Origin: an uncultured Collinsella sp.
GTDB taxonomy: Bacteria; Actinomycetota; Coriobacteriia; Coriobacteriales; Coriobacteriaceae
NCBI GenBank assembly: GCA_937982065.1
Contig: CALJMO010000047.1
Span: forward strand, 1-64,000
Length of the DNA stretch: 64,000 nucleotides
Direction of reading: 5' to 3'
The notes below the pieces were generated by a model, which worked only from the letters and a program-made list of their open reading frames with translations, searched no databases and had not been told where the DNA came from. Positions within the stretch are counted from its first letter, which is position 1. Every line of letters starts with the position of its first letter. The position numbers were made by a program, and so were the translations under genes. Of this stretch, positions 59,332-64,000 are shown one piece after another.

Positions 59332-60508
59332 ACGTCGCCCCCAATTCCCCGATAACTGCATCGGCGCCCGACGTACGGAAAAGCTCGCGGCGCTCGGCGT
59401 CGAACACGACCGCGGCGATGTCGCATGCGCCCGCCGCGCGGCGGCGCAACCTGTCCTCGATTGCCGCAGCGAGCGAGGCGCGCGCAGCGTCCCCCACGCC
59501 GGCGGCCTCGATTACCTCGAGCGCCGCCGTGGTCGTGACCGACGACATGATCTCGCGAACGGTCTTCGCGCCCGCGCCGGCCAAGGCCGCGTGGGCGGCC
59601 AGAATCTCCGCGCGGCAGTCGGCGGTACGCGAATGGGTGTCCATGATGCCGCCCGCGACCTTCACCAGCTTGCCGATGTGTCCCACAAGAAGGACATTGG
59701 TAAATCCCTCGCGAACGCAGCAATCAATCGCATCGCCCACAAAGTTGGAGATGAAGACCACCGGCGCACCGTTTAGGTGGAAATGCCCCGAGATGAACTG
59801 CGCGCCGTAGTTGCCGGGCGTGAGCACGACTCCGCGCCGCCCCATAGCCGCATGCTGCCGGATCTCGAGCTCGATGCTGTCGCGCAAGGCAGCGAGGCTG
59901 CGCGGCTCGACGATGCCCGTCGTGCCCAGGATGGAGATGCCGCCCTCTATCCCCAGGTGCGGGTTGAAGGTCTTTTCGGCAAGGGAAACGCCCTCGGGTA
60001 CCGAAATCGTCACAGCAATATTTCCAGAAAAGCCGTGCGCGGCGCACACCTCGCGCACCGCCGAAGTGATCATCGCGCGCGGCGTCGCGTTGATGGCGGC
60101 CGCCCCCACCGGCTGCTCGAGCCCGGGCAACGTCACGCGCCCCACGCCCACGCCGCCATCGACGGAAACTTCCGATTCGTGCGCGGGCACGTCCTTGCTG
60201 TCCGCAGCACCCGTGCCCGACCCCGAATGTTCCACGCGCGCGTACACGAGCACGCCGTCGGTCACATCGGCATCGTCGCCTGCGTCCTTACGCACGGCGC
60301 ACTGGGCGCACCCCTCGCCGATGCATGCGTCGACCACGTCCGTCTCGACGGGCAGCCCGCCGGGGGTGACGATCGACACGAGGCCGACGGGCTTTCGTGA
60401 CAAGAGCATCTCGCAGGCTGCCTTCGCCGCGAGCGCGGCGCAGCTCCCCGTGGTGTAGCCGCAGCGCAGGCGGGTCGTCCCGGTATATATGTAGTGCTCG
60501 AAGGCCAC
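59324..60508 (-). CDS. cbiD: Cobalt-precorrin-5B C1-methyltransferase (CbiD)
   Basis: Methylates C1 in the anaerobic pathway. The 394-residue protein has LRCGYTTGSCAALAAKAACE, IEGGISILGTTGIVEPRS, VVLTPGNYGAQFISGHFHL and LLVGHIGKLVKVAGGIMDTH, all typical of CbiD. The start is GTG 60508, one base after the cbiF stop. The frame is open further (to 60676), but that part lies in cbiF and has no family similarity. Confidence 0.94.
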   Translation of the reverse strand: MAFEHYIYTGTTRLRCGYTTGSCAALAAKAACEMLLSRKPVGLVSIVTPGGLPVETDVVDACIGEGCAQCAVRKDAGDDADVTDGVLVYARVEHSGSGTGAADSKDVPAHESEVSVDGGVGVGRVTLPGLEQPVGAAAINATPRAMITSAVREVCAAHGFSGNIAVTISVPEGVSLAEKTFNPHLGIEGGISILGTTGIVEPRSLAALRDSIELEIRQHAAMGRRGVVLTPGNYGAQFISGHFHLNGAPVVFISNFVGDAIDCCVREGFTNVLLVGHIGKLVKVAGGIMDTHSRTADCRAEILAAHAALAGAGAKTVREIMSSVTTTAALEVIEAAGVGDAARASLAAAIEDRLRRRAAGACDIAAVVFDAERRELFRTSGADAVIGELGATYE

Positions 60509-60509
60509 G

Positions 60510-61301
60510 CTAGCTGCTCGCCTTCCGATACCCCGTGGCAAACGAAGGGTCGTAAAGCTTGCTGCGCTCGTACGACTCCGCTTGCGCGCCGTTGTGCGCA
60601 AGCCCGCCGCGAGCCCCGAGCACGCGGCCCACCACCACGAGCGCCGTGCGGTCGATGCCCTCTCGCGCGCCCGCATCGGCGAGCGTGCCCACTGTGCATC
60701 GCACCACGCGCTCCTCAGGCCAGGTCGCCTTGTACACGAGCGCCGCCGGCTCGTCGGAGCTGCGGCCCGCGGCCAAAAGCTCGGCGGAAAGCTCGGCGAG
60801 CATACCCGAGCTCAGGAAGATGACCATAGTCGAGCCGCTTTCCGCCATGGTGCGCATGCCCTCGCCCGCAGGCATGGGGGTACGTCCGGAAAGCCGCGTG
60901 ATCACGACCGACTGGCTGATTCCCGGCAGCGTGTATTCCTGGCGAAGCGCCGCCGCGGCACCGCAAAAGCTCGACACGCCGGGCACCACCTCGTAGTCCA
61001 CGCCGCGCGCGTCGAGCGCGTCCATCTGCTCCTGGATGGCGCCGTACAGGCACGGGTCGCCCGTGTGCAGGCGCACCACGTCCTCGCCCCGCGCATCTGC
61101 CGCGCACATCACGTCGAGCACTTCCTCCAAGGTCATGTGCGCGCTGTCGTAGACGATGCAGGATTCCTTGCACTCGGCGAGCAGCTCAGGGTTCACAAGG
61201 CTTCCCGCCCAAACGACCACGTCGGCTGCGCGTAGAAGGCGCGCCCCGCGCAGCGTGATAAGGTCGGCGGCGCCCGAGCCTGCGCCAACGATATGAATCA
61301 T
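60510..61301 (-). CDS. cbiF: Cobalt-precorrin-4 C11-methyltransferase (CbiF)
   Basis: First gene of the 17-cistron cobalamin operon. The 263-residue tetrapyrrole methylase has IHIVGAGSGAADLITLRGAR, DVVRLHTGDPCLYGAIQEQM, YEVVPGVSSFCGAAAAL and AALVYKATWPEERVVRCTVG, which fits the CbiF/CobM subgroup. ATG 61301 follows GGGAAGG. The minus-strand region upstream (61302-61432) shows no convincing promoter or riboswitch of its own; a TATGAT on the minus strand near 61456 is a weak candidate. Confidence 0.94.
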   Translation of the reverse strand: MIHIVGAGSGAADLITLRGARLLRAADVVVWAGSLVNPELLAECKESCIVYDSAHMTLEEVLDVMCAADARGEDVVRLHTGDPCLYGAIQEQMDALDARGVDYEVVPGVSSFCGAAAALRQEYTLPGISQSVVITRLSGRTPMPAGEGMRTMAESGSTMVIFLSSGMLAELSAELLAAGRSSDEPAALVYKATWPEERVVRCTVGTLADAGAREGIDRTALVVVGRVLGARGGLAHNGAQAESYERSKLYDPSFATGYRKASS

Positions 61302-61432
61302 CCGAGCCTTCCCTTCCCGTTTCTCATCGCAACCGTTTACGCCGCCATTCGCGCAGCGGGCAAAACACGGCGCCTGCGGCGGCAATCGGCGCAAATACGC
61401 AGGCAGGAGGCGCAATGCCGCCCGCCCTGGCT

Positions 61433-61461
61433 TTGACACGTTCACAAGTGCCCACTATCAT
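61433..61461 (+). promoter_or_regulatory. Sigma-70 promoter of the riboswitch-cbiK unit
   Basis: Consensus -35 TTGACA (61433-61438), 17-base spacer and -10 TATCAT (61456-61461). Transcription would start near 61468, giving a leader of about 290 nt before the cbiK start. Confidence 0.85.
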
Positions 61462-61536
61462 AGTAAAAGATTCGGCAACGAGCATATGACAATCGGATAA
61501 AAGGAAATGACCGGCGCGGCGCCCGCACAGCCCGCG

Positions 61537-61632
61537 CTGGCTTGCGGAGGGAACCAGGTGGGAATCCTGGGCAAGGGACATTACTGTATAGGACGCGCGG
61601 GCGAACCGCCTCGCGCCCCAAGCCAGACTGCT
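61537..61632 (+). promoter_or_regulatory. Cobalamin riboswitch
   Basis: A closing stem CTGGCTTG (61537-61544) pairs perfectly with CAAGCCAG (61619-61626). Inside are the conserved core pieces GAGGGAACCAGGTGGGAATCC (first 20 bases from 61547), GGGCAAGGGACATTACTGT and, at the 3' side, AAGCCAGACTGC, which match the cobalamin-riboswitch consensus order. The peripheral arms are short, so it is a compact variant. The expression platform in 61633-61759 includes small hairpins (CACGGC/GCCGTG near 61644) and a GACCGGC-type stem near the ribosome binding site. Whether it controls transcription or translation is open. Confidence 0.88.
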
Positions 61633-61759
61633 TCGCCTTTTCCTCACGGCATCGCCGTGGCGTTAGCTCCTTGTGAACCCCGAGGGGTGCGCTTTTCTTT
61701 CGCTTGTGCCGACAAGCAACTGTCGCCGGGGGACCGGCAAACCGAGGAAAGGAAAAACC

Positions 61760-62686
61760 ATGTCCGACCAGATGTCACGCCGCGGCTTCATGGGCGCCGC
61801 AGCAACCGGAGCCGTCGCGCTCGCCGGAATCGCGCTCGCGGGCTGCTCCAACACCTCCGCGAGTTCCGAGAAATCGAGTGAAAAGGAGAAGGCCGTGAAG
61901 CCGGTCATCCTCGTCACGAGCTTCGGCACGAGCTACAACGACTCGCGCCACATCACCATCGGCGCCATCGAAGACGCTATCCGCGAGAAGTACTGGCAGG
62001 ACTACGACATCCGCCGCGCCTTCACCGCGCAGATCATCATCGACAAGCTGAAGAAGCGCGACGGCATCACGATCGACAACATGACCGAGGCGCTCGACCG
62101 CTGCGTGGAAGACGGCGTGAAGGAAATCGTCGTGCAGCCGACGCATCTCATGGGTGGCCTGGAATACACCGACGTGAAAGACGAGCTCGACAAGTACGCC
62201 GACAAGTTCGACAAGATCTCGCTCGGCGACCCGCTGCTCACCTCCGACGACGACTACAAGAAGGTGGCCGCAGCCATTAAGGAGAACATGGCGTCCTTCG
62301 ACGACGGCAAGACGGCGCTGTGCCTCATGGGTCACGGCACCGAAGCCGATTCCAACGCCGACTATGCCAAGATGCAGGAAGTGTTTAAGAACGAGGGCTT
62401 GACGCAGTTCTTCGTCGGCACCGTCGAGGCTGAACCGACCTGCGAGGATGTTATCGCCGCCGCGAGCGCCGCAGGCTACAAGAAGGCCGTGCTCGCGCCG
62501 TTCATGGTGGTCGCGGGCGACCACGCGAACAACGACATGGCAGACGAGACCGACCCCGACAGCTGGGCTGCGAAGTTCGTGGCCGCCGGCTTCGAAGTGA
62601 CGTGCCTGCTCCAGGGTCTGGGACAGAACGTCGCGGTCGACGAAATCTACGTCTCGCACGTGGACGACGCCATCGCCAAGCTGTAA
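61760..62686 (+). CDS. cbiK: Exported CbiK-family cobaltochelatase, Tat-type lipoprotein
   Basis: A 308-residue protein of the sirohydrochlorin cobaltochelatase (CbiK) family. The N-terminus carries both a twin-arginine motif (SRRGFMG) and a lipobox (ALAGC, Cys ~31). It should therefore be folded in the cytoplasm, exported by Tat and lipid-anchored outside. The mature part starts VKPVILVTSFGTSYNDSR. It has candidate metal or catalytic residues in QPTHLMGGLEY (His), FVGTVEAEPTCEDV (Glu) and FMVVAGDHANNDM (His), the usual CbiK triad. GAGGAAAGGA lies upstream. It is controlled by the cobalamin riboswitch. Normal CbiK is cytosolic; periplasmic forms are known in Desulfovibrio. Its substrate outside the cell is unknown. 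Confidence 0.88.
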   Translation: MSDQMSRRGFMGAAATGAVALAGIALAGCSNTSASSEKSSEKEKAVKPVILVTSFGTSYNDSRHITIGAIEDAIREKYWQDYDIRRAFTAQIIIDKLKKRDGITIDNMTEALDRCVEDGVKEIVVQPTHLMGGLEYTDVKDELDKYADKFDKISLGDPLLTSDDDYKKVAAAIKENMASFDDGKTALCLMGHGTEADSNADYAKMQEVFKNEGLTQFFVGTVEAEPTCEDVIAAASAAGYKKAVLAPFMVVAGDHANNDMADETDPDSWAAKFVAAGFEVTCLLQGLGQNVAVDEIYVSHVDDAIAKL

Positions 62687-62695
62687 ACTCGCCGC

Positions 62696-62767
62696 GCACG
62701 GGGGCGCCGGTCGCGTCCCCGTGCAACGGGCATGCGCCTTCCCCGACTGACGGCGCATGCCCGTTGC
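62696..62767 (+). other. Two adjacent hairpins between cbiK and the next lipoprotein gene
   Basis: Hairpin 1 has 8-bp arms GCACGGGG/CCCCGTGC (62696-62703, 62717-62724). Hairpin 2 has perfect 16-bp arms (62723-62738, GCAACGGGCATGCGCC, and 62752-62767). They share two bases. No T run follows, so they may stabilise or partly terminate the cbiK transcript rather than end it. Confidence 0.65.
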
Positions 62768-62831
62768 ATTCGCATCCCGTCAGCCCACCGCACGGCGCGG
62801 GCGGTCGAAGCGATTGAAAGGAACCCCCTCC

Positions 62832-63365
62832 ATGTTGAAGAAAACCCTCGCCTTCGCCCTGTCGGCGGCGCTTTTCGCGTTCTCGCTCGCCGGCTGCGGC
62901 GGAAATTCAATCGACAGCGCAAAGGCAAGCGATGCCGATTCCCAGGAAAAGACCGAACAGGCGGCCGATGCGCCCGAGGGCGCAAGCGCTGCCCCCATCA
63001 CCGCCGACAAGGTGGCCGACGGCACCTATCCGATCACCGTAGATTCCAGCTCGAACATGTTCAGGATTGTGGACGCCCAGCTCATCGTGGAAAACGGCTC
63101 CATGCACTGCGTGATGACGCTTTCCGGCACGGGCTACGGCAAGCTCTTCATGGGCACGGGCGACGAGGCTGCCGCCGCGAGCGAGGCCGACTTCATCCCC
63201 TATGTGGAAAACGCGGAAGGCAAGTACACCTACGACGTGCCCGTTGAAGCGCTCGACGAGGACACCGCCTGCGCCGCGTGGAGTATTAGAAAAGAGCAGT
63301 GGTACGACCGCACGCTCGTGTTCGAATCCGCCGGCGTCGATCTACGCGCCGACGCACTGAAGTAA
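62832..63365 (+). CDS. Lipoprotein with a NEAT-like beta domain
   Basis: A 177-residue lipoprotein. The signal peptide (LKKTLAFALSAALFAFSLAG) ends in a lipobox with Cys near residue 21. An acidic linker (~30 residues) leads to one beta-rich domain of ~120 residues (DGTYPITVDSSSNMFRIVDA ... SGTGYGKLFMGTGDEA). It is of the type that often accompanies iron or heme ABC transporters in Gram-positive bacteria. GAAAGGAACC precedes the ATG. The next gene begins four bases after its stop. A ligand (heme, corrin or metal chelate) is inferred from the neighbours only. Confidence 0.78.
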   Translation: MLKKTLAFALSAALFAFSLAGCGGNSIDSAKASDADSQEKTEQAADAPEGASAAPITADKVADGTYPITVDSSSNMFRIVDAQLIVENGSMHCVMTLSGTGYGKLFMGTGDEAAAASEADFIPYVENAEGKYTYDVPVEALDEDTACAAWSIRKEQWYDRTLVFESAGVDLRADALK

Positions 63366-63369
63366 CGCC

Positions 63370-64000
63370 ATGCGGTCGATTCTTCCCAAGGGGGAAAGCA
63401 GAAAGCGCCGCAGCATCGCGGTGCGCGCGATCGCCTGCGTTCTCGTCGCCCTGCTCGCGCTTCCCTTCGCGGGGTGCAGTGCGAGCCCGAACGCGACCGG
63501 TGGCACGGCAGGCTCTCAGGAATACACTGTGAGCGTCTCGCTCTCCGGCGGGTCAGGGCGCGCAAGCATCGCCTCACCCACCACAATTGTGAAGGATGGC
63601 GACACCTACACCGCGACCATCACCTGGTCGAGTTCGAACTACGACAAAATGACCGTCAACGGCGTGGACTACGCGCCCGTAAACGACGGCGGCAACTCCA
63701 CGTTCGAGATACCCGTCACGCTCGACGAGGACATCGCCGTGTCGGCCGAGACCGTCGCCATGTCAACGCCGCACACCATCGACTACACGCTCCACTTCGA
63801 TTCATCCACCATGAAGGAGAAATCGGGCGACGAAGCAAGCGGCGGCTCCCCTGCGGGAACGGCTTCAAACGCCGCGGCCGACTTCCACAACGCCGATTTG
63901 GGCTGCGGCTGGAAGCCGACGGGGACGCTTCAGCTTGAATACGCCGAGCACTTCACTGTCGACGAGTACGAAGGCGGCCTGCGGCTTATCTGCATTTCGA
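63370..64000 (+). CDS. Lipoprotein: NEAT-like domain fused to start of an ABC substrate-binding domain (partial)
   Basis: The reading frame is open from ATG 63370 to the end of the window (210 codons seen). The signal sequence has an Arg/Lys-rich start and a lipobox FAGC (Cys ~36). Residues ~48-165 form a beta domain (SGGSGRASIASPTTIVKDGD ... KMTVNGVDY). After a Ser/Gly/Ala linker, the last ~35 residues (LQLEYAEHFTVDEYEGGLR) look like the start of a FecB/BtuF-type periplasmic-binding domain. It most likely belongs to an ABC importer encoded further right, in the same riboswitch-controlled group. Confidence 0.75.
   Translation, partial: MRSILPKGESRKRRSIAVRAIACVLVALLALPFAGCSASPNATGGTAGSQEYTVSVSLSGGSGRASIASPTTIVKDGDTYTATITWSSSNYDKMTVNGVDYAPVNDGGNSTFEIPVTLDEDIAVSAETVAMSTPHTIDYTLHFDSSTMKEKSGDEASGGSPAGTASNAAADFHNADLGCGWKPTGTLQLEYAEHFTVDEYEGGLRLICIS

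Noticed and set aside
59098..59361. cbiL split by a frameshift rather than deleted
   Set aside because: cbiD ends and cbiG begins immediately on either side, and no other frame in the interval contains the missing methylase core.

Overview
The window looks like a chromosomal segment of a high-GC Gram-positive gut anaerobe of class Coriobacteriia, most like Collinsella. This is an inference from gene content and style: a complete glycogen cluster with Lys/Ala-rich tails on two enzymes, a LoaP-type NusG paralogue heading a polysaccharide operon, an anaerobic cobalamin operon, lipoproteins without outer-membrane proteins, and a high-GC codon bias. No rRNA, CRISPR array, prophage or intact transposase was seen.

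Layout. 1-1.1 kb: a PIN-like protein of unknown role. 1.3-12.8 kb (minus strand): a capsule/cell-surface polysaccharide operon with LoaP-like antiterminator, priming sugar transferase, three more glycosyltransferases, flippase, polymerase, and the three-enzyme UDP-L-FucNAc route (CapE, CapF, CapG). It ends in a chimeric, frameshifted NeuB remnant and a strong terminator. 13.6-15.3 kb: tRNA-Ala(GGC), thiamine pyrophosphokinase and a HAD phosphatase. 15.3-28.6 kb (plus strand): glycogen metabolism (glgB, glgP, glgC, glgD, glgA) plus a giant GH13-GH77 fusion. Candidate operator motifs with a GGTAAAAC core lie before glgB and before the fusion gene. 28.7-39.8 kb: housekeeping genes (fmdB, rsmB, fmt, def, priA, gltX, metK, sdaA). 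40-45.2 kb: an L,D-transpeptidase and a MacAB-like efflux system.

45.4-61.3 kb (minus strand) is one tightly overlapping 17-cistron cobalamin operon of the anaerobic type (cbiD, cbiG, cbiF, cbiET, cbiH, cbiC, cbiJ, cbiA, cbiP, cobO, cbiB, cobD, cobU, cobS, cobT and a CobU-like/CobC fusion). The C20-methyltransferase gene cbiL is reduced to a 77-codon in-frame remnant, so the pathway appears interrupted unless another copy exists. Divergently (61.4-64 kb), a TTGACA/TATCAT promoter and a cobalamin riboswitch lead into a Tat-type lipoprotein version of the cobalt chelatase CbiK. Two more lipoproteins follow, the second running off the window as a probable ABC-transporter binding protein. This exported chelatase plus lipoprotein group is the most novel-looking system here.

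A recurring feature is a set of intergenic perfect or near-perfect palindromes, 60-130 bp long, at gene boundaries. One family has two copies (28978 and 45254). Four others carry a GGGAC/GTCCC motif in their arms. They resemble REP- or MITE-like non-autonomous elements, and no mobilising enzyme lies in the window.
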